Source of the DNA: Aldrovandia affinis
Taxonomy: Eukaryota; Chordata; Actinopteri; Notacanthiformes; Halosauridae
DNA length: 64,000 bases
Direction: 5' to 3'
Assembly (NCBI GenBank): GCA_029706075.1
Contig: JAINUG010000088.1
Span: forward strand, 3,053,501 to 3,117,500
The notes below the pieces were generated by a model that worked only from the letters and a program-made list of their open reading frames with translations, did no database searches and was not told the DNA's origin. How positions within the stretch are numbered: position 1 is the first letter of the stretch; the number at the start of each line of letters is the position of its first letter. The position numbers and the translations under genes are program-made. Shown here one piece after another: positions 1 to 12,640 of this stretch.

Positions 1-131
1 CACCGCATCACACACTAAACATCACCAGACCCCCATCTCTGCTTGTGATCCACAGTCACTCCATTTGTAATGTACCGCAGACCCAACTAGTTGAGGGGAA
101 AAACAAACCTCTGTGTGTGCTTGTGTGCTTG

Positions 132-132
<1 letters not shown>

Positions 133-188
<56 letters not shown>
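133..188. repeat. (GT)28 microsatellite
   Basis: An uninterrupted TG/GT dinucleotide run of about 56 bp, followed by GT-rich, less regular sequence to about 655. Open frames across it on either strand encode only Cys-Val or His-Thr runs and are artefacts. Confidence 0.97.
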
Positions 189-189
<1 letters not shown>

Positions 190-299
190 ATGCATATGCA
201 TTTTTGTTTTGTCCATCTGTGCTTGTGTTTCTGCAAACAATGTATGTTTGTGTGTGTGCATGTCTGAATACGAACATGTGCTCATTTTATGTACAGTAT

Positions 300-655
300 A
301 TGTGCATATGTGTGTTTATTTTTTGTATGTATATGTGTGTGCATGCGTATATGCATGTTTGCGTATGTGTGTTAAATTGATTTTGTCTATGCAGTGCCCA
401 AATGTGTGTGCATTGTATACGTGTGGGTTTGTGGATATGTATGTATGTATGTCTATCTGTGTGTATGCATGCTCATGTATGTGGGATTTATCAATGTGTG
501 TGTGTGTGTGTGCATATGTTTTTGAGTGCACATGACTGTTGGTGTAAGTGTGAGTGAGTGTGCTGTGTGTGTGTGTGTGTGTGTGTGCATATGTTTTTGA
601 GTGCACATGACTGTTGATGTAAGTGTGAGTGAGTGTGTCGTGTGTGTGTGATGGT
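300..655. repeat. GT-rich minisatellite with a 76-bp tandem duplication
   Basis: Degenerate GT-rich DNA. A unit running from a GT run through GCATATGTTTTTGAG and GTAAGTGTGAGTGAGTG occurs twice; the GCATATGTTTTTGAG core starts at 512 and again at 588, a 76-bp period, with only a few differences between copies. This looks like expansion of a microsatellite together with its flank. Confidence 0.85.
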
Positions 656-669
656 GCATGATAAATGCA

Positions 670-750
670 GGCTCTGTTCCCCATGTCAGCCACAGCTTCG
701 CCTCAGTGATGGCTTTTGCGGGGAGAGGCACAGCATGTTTGAACTGACAG
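670..750 (+). other. Candidate internal exon (weak)
   Basis: An 81-bp stretch lies between an AG at 668-669 (ATAAATGCAG) and a near-consensus splice donor at 751 (ACAG|GTAAGTT). One frame is open throughout and gives about 26 residues beginning LCSPCQPQ and ending MFELT; the other two frames contain stops. The acceptor has no proper pyrimidine tract, being preceded by GT-rich repeat. I recognise no protein family. It could equally be chance. Confidence 0.15.
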
Positions 751-3654
751 GTAAGTTATTAAAGGCAAACACGGGGATTCCCACAAGTTACCTCCAAAAT
801 AGCTGAAGGTGTTTTTCCACATTTTACATGCGTGCTTGGAAAAAAAGGAAGCCCTCCGCCCTTCTGGAACATTCTGCTGCTCTTAACGTTTTTATTTCTA
901 CTTTTATGTATATATTTTATGTTGATATTTCTCCAGTAAATAAATCACAGCCTAGAGCTAAATAAAGTAGACATAAATGACATGTTGTACATCTGGTAGC
1001 AGTACCCTAGGATCAGGGTTAGTCTTTTAATGACGGTGAATTAGACAAAGTTAGTGGAAGGGGTGGCTAAATTGCACCAGCAGCCAACGCTAATTGTAGA
1101 GTGGTCAGGTAATTGTATCTCTGCTAACCAGTTTACAAAGTGAGAACAAACGGTGGGTTTGTGAGTGAGCATAATCACGCACAGATATCTTGTAATTACT
1201 GCACCCGGCTCATTCACAGAAAATAATCAATCGTAAAAGTAACAGGTTTAGAGAGTATGTCCTTTATACTTGTTGTAATTGAACACCTTGAGGGTCTTAG
1301 AGGTGTACTGTAACGTTTGGCAGAACAAGCCGTTTTGTTTTTATTAAAGTAGCGAGGCTAAAGATAGTTCATTCCATGTCATTCACCTCTGACTTTCAAT
1401 GACCTGGTTGTAAATTTCAATGAAGAACAGACAGAAAGAGTGACTGGAAACTATGTTTGGAAAGAGGGAGAGACTGAGAGAGGAGGAGGAACAGAGAGGT
1501 GTGAGTAGGTTTGCTGTCTGTTTCCTTATCTTGACTTCCTCTTCTCTGACTGACTGCTCATTTTCTGATCTGATTTATTGATCAAATCATCTGTTCAATT
1601 GAAGGTGACAATGTTGAATTCCCAGTAAGATAATTATTCTTCTCTTTCCAAGCTATGGCTAGATTCATGGAAGCGATGAGAGACTACATAGGAATATTTT
1701 TTCTCCAAAATCACCAGAATCACTGTGTTGTCTATAAATGTACTTTATACTATAAACAATTCCTTCAGGATTCCACCTTAGATAGGCACAGGGTAATGCA
1801 TGTTGAACAGGCCTTCAACCAATCTACAAATTCCATGTCTATGTTGGTCAGGCTCTTTATGTCCTGATTGGCTGGATGATCATATGAGTGATGTGTGCCA
1901 TTGTATAGCCTGTCTGAAAGAGCGCAGCATACCTTTGGCATGGTACCCAATAAACACCCACCAGTCTTTGCTTACCATGATGTGGAAACTAACATGGAAT
2001 TTTAGAAAGACCAATGGTTTATGCAATCCATATCTTTCAATGGGCCTTCCCTGTAAAATGTTCTACCCTTTAAAAATGTCACACACTATTTCCTTTTCAT
2101 ATTATAGCAAAGAGAAAGTCCCCCAAGCAGATTAAATATGAATAAATTATTTTCCTAGACTACAAAAGTCCTTATCTCTCAGTTAAGGTTTTGAGATTTA
2201 AGTGTGTGTGGGAGCATATGCGATCTTTAATGTAGATTGTCTACTGTAGACTCAATTCCCATCTGAGTCACACCAAGTCAGATTTATGTATTCACCTCTT
2301 CGCTTGGAACTTATCAATACAGTTATGAATCTGCAAAACCACCCTTTTGGTGGAATGGTCATCTTCCCATTGGTGGTGTGCTTGTTGGTTCCCCCACAGA
2401 ATTTGGGATGCCATCCAGCGCTACAAATCACCCTAGCCTCGAACACGGCTTCCATTATTACATGGCCATCGCTGTTAATTTCAGCCGGTTTGTTTGCCAG
2501 CCTGCAGAAAATCCAAGTTAATTACCCATGTTATTAATGATAAAAGGTCAACAAATTAGAAAGCAAATGGTAACCTGGAAATGATTTTCCCTTTAAAGGG
2601 GGGTTTGCTAAATGCATGTGATTGATGTTTGGGTTATGGCACTGACATCTTAATTATTGCGAGGTGGAAAATACAAGGTGTACTGGAACGAAATGTGAGG
2701 ACTCTCCTTCTGGAAATATAGTAGGATGTACAACAGAGCTATGGAGAGAACTCACAGATGAGCACAAATCCAATCACAAATCCAACACAAAGCACAGTCA
2801 CATTTTAAACTGGTACCATTGACTGGTATAGATGTTTTGTGCCTAATTTTCCTCTGGTAGGTTAATTAAGTAGTTATTTGGTTCAATTAGTTCCATTTGG
2901 TGTAGTCAGTCTTTAAAGTAAGTAGACTGAGAGGATTTATATCAAAAACAGAATCGTGCCAACATTAATTATATCCTCAAAGATTTAGAGCCCCACCCAG
3001 CAAAAACAAGGCTGGAAACCCCTGACATGTTCTCTCCATGTGTAATTGTGACTGACTACTGACAGCATTCCTGGTCCAGAACATGAGGCCTATGTCAGCA
3101 CAGACAGCAGCATAGGGGCACCCTGTTAAGGATTAAAGGGATGGTCTACAGACCATAGAATCCCCTAAAAGACATGGTGATTGTCCCTTCCACTGTTACC
3201 TACAGGCAAACCCAACATACCCAAACCTGTCAACCACAACTGTCCTAGAAGGAGCTCAGAATTGGATAAAATATTCTGCTATCTAAGTCTAGTCTGCAGC
3301 TTGAGCTGGCCCAACAGAGATCACACTGCATAGGAGCTTACTACTTCCCAAATATATATATTTTTTTCAGGGACATCACTGTAAAGCACATGGTTCAGAA
3401 AATGCATGTCCCCATGTTGGAGAAAGATTATGCATTATGTGTTTAGAAATTATCATTGTAAAGCAACACATAACCAGTGTTTTGTAGCTAGCACATATTT
3501 AGAGGCTTAGCCTATAGAAGAATGCTCAAACATGGTGACATTCATGGTATTCAATTATTTGTACTTCTGTCCTACTTTTCTATACAATGTACTATTTAAG
3601 GATTTAGGTAGGCTTTTTGCTATAGTTATAGCAAAGTTATAATTTGTTTAAAAA
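751..3654. other. Unique non-coding stretch
   Basis: About 2.9 kb of mixed-composition, AT-leaning sequence. Open frames of up to 111 codons overlap on both strands without family resemblance, splice context or unusual composition. I recognise no repeat boundary or RNA gene here. Confidence 0.5.
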
Positions 3655-3663
3655 ATGCAATAT

Positions 3664-4016
3664 TGGGGGCGGCAGATAGCGTAGCGGTCTAATGAACCAC
3701 ATTTTGGCTGGTCCGGTGTGGTGTGTGCTGCCTGTCAGGGACACGGTTTGAAACCCGCAACTCTACCAGACTGGCCCTGGTCATCAGCCCCGATCGGGGG
3801 TGGCATTTGGCTGTCCGCACTAGGGGGAGAGGGAGGGTGAGCCGACTCGGGTTCACCGTGAAGCACGGAAAAGTAGTCTCCAGAATGTGGGTGGGAGAAT
3901 TTTGTCTCGAAGGCTTGCATCATAGAGATGAGTGGTGGACCCGTGTGGGGAGGGTTAAATCGAAATAAATAGAGGGTGTAATTGGTCACTAAATTGGGAG
4001 AAAATCGGGGGAAAGA
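3664..4016 (+). mobile_element. tRNA-derived SINE (family D) with target-site duplications
   Basis: A tRNA-like head carries an A-box-like TAGCGTAGCGG at 3677-3687 and a B-box-like GGTTTGAAACC at 3745-3755, the internal RNA polymerase III promoter elements. The A-to-B spacing is longer than in a real tRNA. The body ends in an A-rich segment containing AATTGGGAGAAAATCGGGG. Near-identical flanks (ATGCAATAT at 3655-3663 and ATGTAATAT at 4017-4025) look like target-site duplications and set the boundaries. Open frames inside it are not genes. Confidence 0.75.
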
Positions 4017-4026
4017 ATGTAATATC

Positions 4027-6729
4027 ATTTTTTGCCTTTCAATATGATGAAGGCTACCACTGCATGTCCCACGTGTAGCATTCTCAGAATGTAATTCCAA
4101 AATAACCTACCAACAACTTCTACCCAAGTCCCTCAGCCATGTGGTACTAAGTATCTCACCTAAATTTACACTTAATTATTGATCAAACTGCAATCAAGCT
4201 CGAATGGAACAAATTCCAAAGACATCTCTGGCACTCCAGATCCAGGGTTGCCTACCCCTGCTCTAGAACCACAACTGAACCTCTAGTATGGCCTTGGTGT
4301 GACAGAAAGAAAATAATGTATTTTTCCAGTGGTTCAGTATCTTGGCAGTGGTCTACCTGTGTCAGCTCCATAAAAAAATGTGAAGTAAAATCGAGAAGGT
4401 GATACGCACAATTTCTTATATAGGTATTTTTAAATTGGAAATGTAAATATGACAGAAAAAGACAAGCTCACTGCCACAAGCCCTAAGAATAATGACTCAG
4501 TCTGTGCCGAAGCTTTCAATCTACTGATCACTCTGGGGTTGTCAAATGGCCATGGTTTTCCATAAACACTGCAAGAAATGGCAAATCTGTCACAGAGGAA
4601 TCATAGAAAGCTCTCCCAGATAATAACCCAGTGCTGGTGAAATCTGACCAGGACCCTCAGCAGTATATAGAAAATAATCTGGTTTATTTTACTGAATTAT
4701 GGGATTTAGTTCACTTTTTTAAACACTAGACGACAAAGAAGGCTAAGTCCATAACCCCGGCACAGGGTCTGTGTGTGGGGATCTCTTACAGAAAGATTTC
4801 TCCCCCAATTTTCTTTTTTTTCAATTACTATGTTTCCATGGTGCATTTAGCCTCTGGCTAGGTAGTAAAAATAAGTTTTATAGCCTAGCCTATATGCTAG
4901 GCACAGCATCAGACCAACTGCTCAAAGGAGCACAACTGGCCTGATGCAACCTTATTATTGATTTCTCCAAACCCAGAACATGAAGGATATATCACCACCA
5001 TTGAGTTCCATTGAGATAAGGAATCTCATTTGCAAGGGAGAACTGATCCAAAAGAGGAAAAATATACCATTGAAGAAAATATATATACTGTATATAATTG
5101 TATTTCACCCAATACAAAACCCATAGTGACATGAACCAGATCATAGATTCAGCGCAGGTGGGGAAAAAAATAATCTGCAATTTGGAAGATAAAAAATGAC
5201 AGTGGCTGTCTCTTACATTGTAAATCCACGTTAATCTGTCATTAGGAAAAAAACCTCAATGCTAAGAATGTGGCAAGGGCAGACATGAAAAGGCACAGTG
5301 TCATTTACACAGTCTTGCCCATAATTATAATTATTTATTTATTTATTATTCTCCCAGCAGAGGAATGTAAGGTATCTAAAAAACTAAGTGAGGCATTCTT
5401 TTTTTTTCCACGACTACGATGGAAAACAAAGGTTGTCTGACGCTCCAGTTTTTTTATCAGCGTAAACACTTTGTGGTTTTTTTAATGCACCTCGTACCTC
5501 CGAGTCGTCTGATAGAATGTCGGGCCTTGTCTGGACCACTCCCGGGGAATGTACGGCACCATTGTGCTCCCCTGGAATGAGTCTTCTGTTTACTCAGACC
5601 ATCTTTGACCCTATTTAAAGGGATTAGTCAATGTCAATCTTTTTTATTCCCCCCCGCCCCATTCCCGACCACTCCCATAAGCAGGTGTATGAAAAAGGAA
5701 GGAGATCGTGAGACATGCTCACCTTCACAGGTCCATATTGTTCTCCTCACAGACTCCTGGAAATGGTCCCATGCTGATGGAGGGGTGAAACCATCATCTC
5801 TCCAAGGGGTGTGGGTGGGGTTTATTTTGCCATTGGAACTTATATTCTTTAAATTTTGAATATTGTACTTCACATCATGAATATCTTTGAAGTTTGGTGT
5901 TGGAGAGCCAGCGATATAACTATTGCTATATAACTAACTATTGCATAAACATAAATAATGTCACCAGAGAATTGCTGTAAAAAGACCAGAACAATTAAAA
6001 TGTTAGGGAGAATATTGTGATAGCATCATTGATACTATTTGCTAAGGGCCCAAGGATGGAGCCCTGGGGCACTACGGTTTGGACAGCAGCCATTCGCCAC
6101 AGTGTTAAATATTGTTTAGGATATATGACCTGCAGCAGTCCCACTGATGTGTAAAATATTTTTTTTGTTTTGTTTCTAAAACTTGTTAACAGAAGAGACC
6201 AAAGATATTCAAAACTACAGTTACAAGTATCGCTTGTACAAAGCTTAGCAAAACTAAGACAGCATATTTAAAATGTTCATTTTTTCTCGTTCATTTGTGT
6301 TTTTTGCGTTTCAATTTGCCTTTCAAAAAATTTACTCTTTATAGTAAAACCATTCTGAAATGAAAATACTTGAAAATGGGAGAGGGGAAATATCCTTTCA
6401 ATAAGAGATAGATCCCAATTTAAGTACAAACGAATATTACTCTATATAAAGTTTGGAAAGCTTATTTCAGCCGTGCTTCTTTGTCTTTGGTTAATATTCA
6501 GGCTACGCACAGTAGGTGAGCAATATTTTGTTTGGATAAATGTGTTAGGTTGATCTCCTGCCCCAAGGCCAAACAAAGTAGGAAAACGGCACAGAGCACC
6601 ATGCCAAACTCCCACAGTCTGGTCCTTTCGATGAACAGCAGGGGAGCAGAAGGCCAGACCATTTTGCAGGATTAATACTTATGTTTTTATGTTGTCTTTC
6701 GGTTGTTTTGGGTGTGGGCTGTGGAATAT

Positions 6730-6731
<2 letters not shown>
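4027..6731. other. Unique stretch with decayed repeat scraps
   Basis: Mostly unique AT-leaning DNA. A short segment near 4225-4265 (CACTCCAGATCCAGGGTTG) resembles a piece seen again near 29436-29462, so it is probably a dispersed-repeat scrap. About 6048-6085 (GCCCTGGGGCACTACGG) may be another. No coding exon or RNA gene is supported. Confidence 0.4.
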
Positions 6732-6807
<76 letters not shown>

Positions 6808-6855
6808 GTTTGTGTGTGTTTGTGTGTGTATGTGCATTTCTGTCTGTATCTACGA

Positions 6856-6901
<46 letters not shown>

Positions 6902-6924
6902 ATTTGTGTGCATGTGTTTGTGTG
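6732..6924. repeat. Compound (GT)n microsatellite
   Basis: Two long GT runs, 6732-6802 and 6857-6900, are separated by a GT-rich imperfect stretch with GC, TT and CATTTC interruptions. The overlapping Cys/Val and His/Thr frames are artefacts. Confidence 0.97.
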
Positions 6925-7978
6925 AACCCCTTATCTTGTTTGTCTGTTTTTCTGAGGTCGGTGCTGTGTGGGTGTTACTGAATGTCATTTGAGAACCCTT
7001 CCTCTTATTGTGCCTCAGAGGTAGAGTCTGCAGTCAAAAGACTAAACAACAAGCAAACTGAAAACTTTCAGTTCCTTCACTGTGAGCGGACTGGTAGGGT
7101 TTCAGAACCCAAATTCACTAGTGTCAATAAGATCTCATGGGTGGGCGTGGTCCAGCCATTACCAAAAAAACGAACAAAATAAAAAAACCTGTTGAGCTCC
7201 AACTGTATAGGTCAGCGTGCGCCAACAATGTGCTGGAACACACAACCCTGAATATTGCCTACAGCTTTTACAGATACATGCACTGTTTTCCAGATTTATG
7301 CCTATTTACTGATTTTAAATTCTGACTGTACTGTACTTGTGTTCTTGTTCCTTTGTGATATGTGTTCAATCTGTCTTCCCACAATGCCCTGGTAAGGAGA
7401 GTTTGGCAAAAGATCATAATACATAATTACATTAGTTTGAGCTCACCCTTTGGATAGCCTCTACACTAAATTGTATTCTGGGTTCAATCACTCCATTCCA
7501 GTGGTATTTGAATGTTATGTGTTTAATGTATTTAATTTGTTATAATGAACTGTAGTTGTAATTTCACACATTTTATTTTGAGGGAATGCCTATTCTACCA
7601 TCCCACTGTATATAATAATATGTATACCCCAAAATATCATTTCCTTCTTTCAGTGTGGGTGTGCGGTTGCCATGTTGGGCCACTGGGAGTGATACAATCT
7701 GCACATCCTGTGAATGTGACAGTGAGCATCGATAGGATGACCGGGAGGCCTCTGAGAGATCAGACAGGACAGAAAAGCACCACAACACTAATGATGAAAC
7801 CATAACCCGCTGATCAAAGGGGGGCGGCACGGGGGCGCCCACATTCCGACCATGTCTGTCCACTGATCTGCTCCCTGCTGCTCTATTTACAACTGCAGAA
7901 AGAGACGTCTACAGATCCTGCACTGTCTCCACACTGGCTTGTAATGATCATTATCTTTATGTATAATAATAATACAAA
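6925..7978. other. Unique non-coding stretch
   Basis: Mixed-composition DNA with no family-like reading frame. Frames of 60-96 codons overlap on both strands and show no homology that I recognise. Confidence 0.45.
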
Positions 7979-8020
7979 TACTACTACTACTACTGCTACT
8001 ACTACTACTACTACTACTAC

Positions 8021-8062
<42 letters not shown>

Positions 8063-8078
8063 CAATAACAACAACAAC
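7979..8078. repeat. Compound trinucleotide repeat (TAC)n-(TAA)n-(CAA)n
   Basis: A TAC/CTA run from 7979 to about 8021, with one GCT interruption, passes into a (TAA)n run to about 8059 and then an imperfect CAA run. The three motifs differ from one another by single substitutions, as expected when point mutations spread inside an expanding array. Confidence 0.95.
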
Positions 8079-8389
8079 GTAGATTTATAACTTTGGGTTT
8101 AGGGAGGTACTTAATAAATAATACGATCAAAATATTAAAGTATTATGTGATTAATTGATCTGTAGTAGTAGTATTCATAGCAGTATATAATGTGTACTAC
8201 TGCTCCTAAAAATAATCAGTTAATGGGTTAAAAGAGACAGAAAGGTTGTGTATTTTAGACTAAATGTCATTTGTACAGGTGACTGAAAAGCCATGTTCAG
8301 TGCTTGGCTACTGTTGCCATAAAACGGTTCCTACTGTTGAAATGAGACTGAACTTCAATTCTCAGTGGTCTATTTTAGAATGTTTGTTA

Positions 8390-8770
8390 ACTTTTCCATA
8401 CGAAAGCAATTTGCCCTTTTAGAAGAAATGTGCTCCCAAAGACATTATGGAGCTGACGATTAATGTTCGTCCTAAATGTGAAAAAGACTCCCAGTTCCCT
8501 TCAAACACTTAACAAATACTACGGCATTTGTTTCTTCCCTAACAAAAAAGTTACAGAAAATGGCAAGAGCAATTTCTCTGCCGCGACATCCATTGAGGTT
8601 AATTGCAGTTATTACGCAATCAGAGAAGGCAGTGTTTCTAATAAGGTGGAGTGTTTAACAATCCCCCAAGGATGACTAGTTTAGCTTCTGTGATAATCAC
8701 GATTATCGCGAACTGTTGTGTGCCAACCCCTTTATTAACTCATAATTATGGCCATAATCATTAATCATTT
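8390..8770. other. Candidate conserved non-coding block
   Basis: Unique, repeat-free sequence of balanced composition. It contains homeodomain-type cores such as CGATTAATG near 8456, a palindromic GATAATCACGATTATCGCG near 8690, and several ATTA/TAAT cores at 8733-8768. I infer possible regulatory conservation from texture only; no alignment was possible. Confidence 0.2.
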
Positions 8771-8818
8771 TCAGAGCACCTTAAGTCCTTTTTTATTCTT
8801 GTTCTCTCTTTCTTTCAT

Positions 8819-8820
<2 letters not shown>

Positions 8821-8890
<70 letters not shown>

Positions 8891-8913
8891 GACGTGTGTG
8901 TGTGTGTGTGTGT
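8821..8913. repeat. (TC)33 plus short (GT)10 microsatellite
   Basis: A pure TC run at 8821-8887 is followed by a GT run at about 8894-8913. Confidence 0.97.
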
Positions 8914-9310
8914 TGTTGCCATGCTAACAAATCATAAAACTCTCAACAGCAAGAATGTAATATCAGTAATTTAAGATGATTATTAGGTGTCTTATCAACT
9001 ATGAATGATTTATTATTACTAATGATTCATATTTCTCCCATGTTACAACTGAGTGATATCTATCTAGTTAAATGACAATTTTCAGAATGTAACAGAATGT
9101 AATTGATCAATAAATATAGCATTTTATCATTTCCCTGCCATCTCACAGTGTTTTTGCCCTTCCCTTCCGAGACTGCAGGGTTTGACGAGCTTGCTGAAAG
9201 TCACGTGGGTGTTTTTCCTGCAAGCATCAAGCATTTGTTTATTCATTTTCACTCTAGTGGGGGAGGCGGTCATACATTCATACATCTGCAGTGGTTATTA
9301 AAGAGTGGCT

Positions 9311-9372
9311 TCTCTTGGCAGCCAGTGCTTGAAAATTATGATGGAAATACTACAGGACACGGTCACAAAGTG

Positions 9373-9421
<49 letters not shown>

Positions 9422-9960
9422 TCCTCCCTCTCTCTCTCTCTATCTCTCTCTCTCAATTCAATTCAGTTCAGATCAGCTTCATTGGCATTACAAGCACAAG
9501 ACATGGTATTTCCAAAGCCTACCAATGATAACAATAATAGAAAATTATAACAATAATAGTTGTGCTGTGGGTCCCTCTTTCAGTAAGATTGATCATTTTT
9601 CATTATCCGCCAGTTTTTTTAAATTTGGGACGGATATTTCAATCTTTTCAAAATATTTGGATTTTAATTTAATATATTTTTCACAATGTATGAGAAAGTG
9701 CATTTTTGTTTCCACCTCACCAGCCTCGCAGTGATCACATAGCCTTTCATTCTTCTTTTCTCATGGCAGCCAGTGCTTGAAAATGATGATGACATTACTA
9801 CAGAACACTGTCACAAAGTTGTCTACGTTGTCGCTCAGCCTTGCATCCCCGCCATCTCTCTCTTGGCATTACAAGCACAAGACATGGTATTTCCAAAGCC
9901 TACCAGTGATAACAATAATAGAAAATTATCTCTCTCTCTCTATCTTTATCTCTCTTTGTC
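9311..9960. repeat. Duplicated dispersed repeat with CT arrays
   Basis: A segment containing GGCAGCCAGTGCTTGAAAAT (about 9317) recurs at about 9764, and a segment beginning TTGGCATTACAAGCACAAGA (9482) recurs at 9865. Each copy runs into a CT array (9380-9454 and 9930-9958). The differing offsets (about 446 and 383 bp) show internal length change. Between them, 9560-9750 holds sequence such as GGGACGGATATTTCAATC that I associate with a common teleost dispersed repeat, from memory and not checked. The open frames at 9103-9528, 9773-9997 and 9777-10031 fall wholly or partly here and are not genes. Confidence 0.75.
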
Positions 9961-11765
9961 TTTATTACCTGTCCAACTGTGGACTTCACGTCTGTAAATT
10001 AGGCCTGCAGTTTGGTGGCTTTGTGAAGTGAAAAGCCGAGCGCTGGTGTCAGAGATTGGAAGCCAGATGAGATGAGAGTGAGATGCAGAGAAAGGACTGA
10101 GCCTTCCTGGACAGGAACAAACAAATAAGGATCTGAGTGGAGGCCAGCAATTCCTGGTGCGTTAGTGTGGCCCTGCTGTTGTCCCACCTTCACACTATTG
10201 TAGCTTCTTATATTTCTTTGTATGTAAGACTTGCAGGGACTCTATGTACAGCCATTCATGTCAAAGATAATTAATTTCACAGATGCATAAGATTTTGTTT
10301 GTTGTTGTTTTATTTCTCCATCAATGCAAACTACACACATTTGCATGGTATCATGCTACAGTGAATGAGGAAGTGTTTTGGATTATATTTATTTTTTCTG
10401 CAGCCTGGTTTAACCTTTTTTTCCACATGTGATTTTTTCCATTGGTCAAAGGTTTCTAAACACACAGTACCTGGCTGATTGCTAGTCTGGTGGAGATAGT
10501 ATGAGTACACAAAGACGGGATATTTACATGTCAATTGAGCCTGTGGTGAAACCGTAGAGGAAAGGAATTCCCCTCCGGACGCCAGGAACTCAGTTATCTA
10601 CCACTCAGACTGGGCAGAAAGGTAGGAGGGGGAATTCTGTTCGGAGTGACAATTGAGCTGGAAAAGCTATGGACATTTTTTTTCGCATTTTAATGAACTC
10701 CGACCTCACCCTATGACTAGATTACTGCAGCTGTGTTTTCCCCTCCTACCTTATTCCCCTCCTCCCGCCCTTTCCTTTGTCAAGTCTTTTTATAGATTTT
10801 CTGTGATAAAACACAACCTGTAGATTTACAGGTTTGGGATTCCGTTATTTAATTTGACTTATTTATCTTTTTGCTGTGACCCAGCAAGCATAGACTGTAG
10901 TATTCCTGACTGACCAAATGGACAGCTCCCCCAGAGCAACAGCAGTACCTTAATGTTACCCCTAGATGCCAATAAAGCACTAATACAGGGATCCTCCATT
11001 GTTTGACAGTGCAGTTATATTTATCTTTACATGATAAGTCACATTTAAACATGACAACAGGGAGTTGAGCTTGTGTGATGAACCTGAAACCTGAAACCAA
11101 TGCCAAAGGAAACCCTCTTCATCTTATCTTCTTCCTCATGCAGATTGTGCTCTGATGTTGGCTGCCAGAACAGTTGTGAGCAACAACATGTGGGTTTGAA
11201 CTGTAGATCTGTTCAACTGTAGATCTGAACCGAGACCCAGTGAAGGCTCTTTGGTCTTCATCAGTCCCCGTGAGGAGTCATAAGTTATACAGCGGTGTTG
11301 TTCTTCTTTATGTTTCTTCCCCCACCCCCCCCCCATGAGGCCTGCTGTCACTTCTGCCGAGTCCATCCTCCAGGGTGGGCTGGGCTGAGGACCCCTCCGA
11401 GGGTCAGTTTACATACCGCACTGCACCGTCATCACACTGCCTACTGATCCGGGACAAGCCGTTCTGGGAGACTGCACAGTAATGCCACAGCACACCACGG
11501 TTACAGAGGCACATCACCAGAACAAAATGATGTTGTTTATTTTTATATATATATGCTGCAATATAATATATAGGTTATGTTATACTTTATTAATAGCAGT
11601 TGGGAAATGTGACATACAGTATAATAAACACAATCAAAAATCATAATAGATGAGCATTTTACAATTTACAATCTCTCAAGCACAAATGAATAATGAAATA
11701 ATGTAAATCAAGCCTCCAAGATGTCATGGAGATGGGAATTTACACACACACACACAAACAAGGAG
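9961..11765. other. Unique stretch; possible conserved block near 10540-10760
   Basis: No repeat or gene family recognised. About 10540-10760 is less AT-rich and holds a repeated AATTC motif (GGAATTCCCC and GGGGGAATTC), giving it a regulatory look. 11380-11520 is a further GC-richer patch. Frames of up to 85 codons show nothing family-like. Confidence 0.3.
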
Positions 11766-12147
11766 TTCATGGTTCCATCTATTTTAATAAGGGCCCCAGG
11801 GCCTGTGGATGCAAAACAACCCCAAAGCATTAAAGATCCACCACCATGTTTCACCATAGGCATGAGGTGCTTTTCAACATTACTTGCATTCTTAGGACAC
11901 CAAACATAACACTGATGTGTATGTCCAAAAACCTAGATTTTTGTTTCATGTGACTACAAGACATGGTTCCAATTGTAGTTCAGATGTAGTTTGATGCATT
12001 CAAGATGCCTTTTTCAGTGAATTGTCTTCAAAAGAGGCTTCCTTCTTGCAACTCTGCCCTTAAAGCTCATTGGGCCAGATGCAAGAGCCACTTTTACGCA
12101 CAAATCCGCATTCACCAATTTTTCGTATTTAGAATTTTTCTCAAACA

Positions 12148-12270
12148 GGGCGGCACGGTGGTGCAGTGGAACAAAATTTACAAGTGGTCCAGAGCTGTCG
12201 CGTGGGTTTCCTCCGGTACTCCGGTTTCCTCCCACAGCCATGCACGTTAGGCTAATTGGAGAGTCTAAAC
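12148..12270 (+). mobile_element. Internally deleted SINE fragment (family A)
   Basis: It begins GGGCGGCACGGTGGTGCAG with a tRNA-type A box (TGGTGCAGTGG). It then jumps past the B box to the GTGGGTTTCCTCCGG, GTACTCCGG and TAGGCTAATTGGAGAG body that is found complete on the minus strand at 56665-57032. It lies inside the TIR element at 12072-13182. Confidence 0.8.
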
Positions 12271-12547
12271 AATTTGCCTGCCATTCTCCAAAGCAAAACA
12301 ACTTTGTTTTTGACTAATGGAGTCAATTTCGTTACTTGGAAGAACTGTTGAGTTTGAATACATAAATATATTACACAATAAATGATAGAATTGATCATGT
12401 ATAATCATTTTCAGAGTATCCTGTTTGACAATTGTAGGCCTATATTTGACTGTTTTCTTTTCAAATTGTAGGATAATATCATTCATAATTCATTAATATA
12501 ATTATATCATTATCATTCGTTTCAATTGTGGCTATTGAGGCTATTAG

Positions 12548-12640
12548 GGGTGCAACGGATCACAAAACTCACGGTACGGATTGTATCATGGTTTTGAGTC
12601 ACGGATCGGATCATTTTTCCGATCAGCAAAAAAAAGGGAC
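12548..12640. mobile_element. Possible hAT-type terminal fragment
   Basis: The sequence GGGGTGCAACGGATCACAAA, followed by ACGGTACGGA and CACGGATCGGATCA, resembles the ends of abundant fish hAT-type elements as I remember them. I see no partner inverted end in the window, so this is tentative. Confidence 0.3.

Noticed and set aside
3735-4100. 121-codon minus-strand frame
   Set aside because: Lies almost entirely within the family D SINE.
6545-6992. Several 78-147-codon Cys/Val and His/Thr frames
   Set aside because: All are translations of the compound GT microsatellite.
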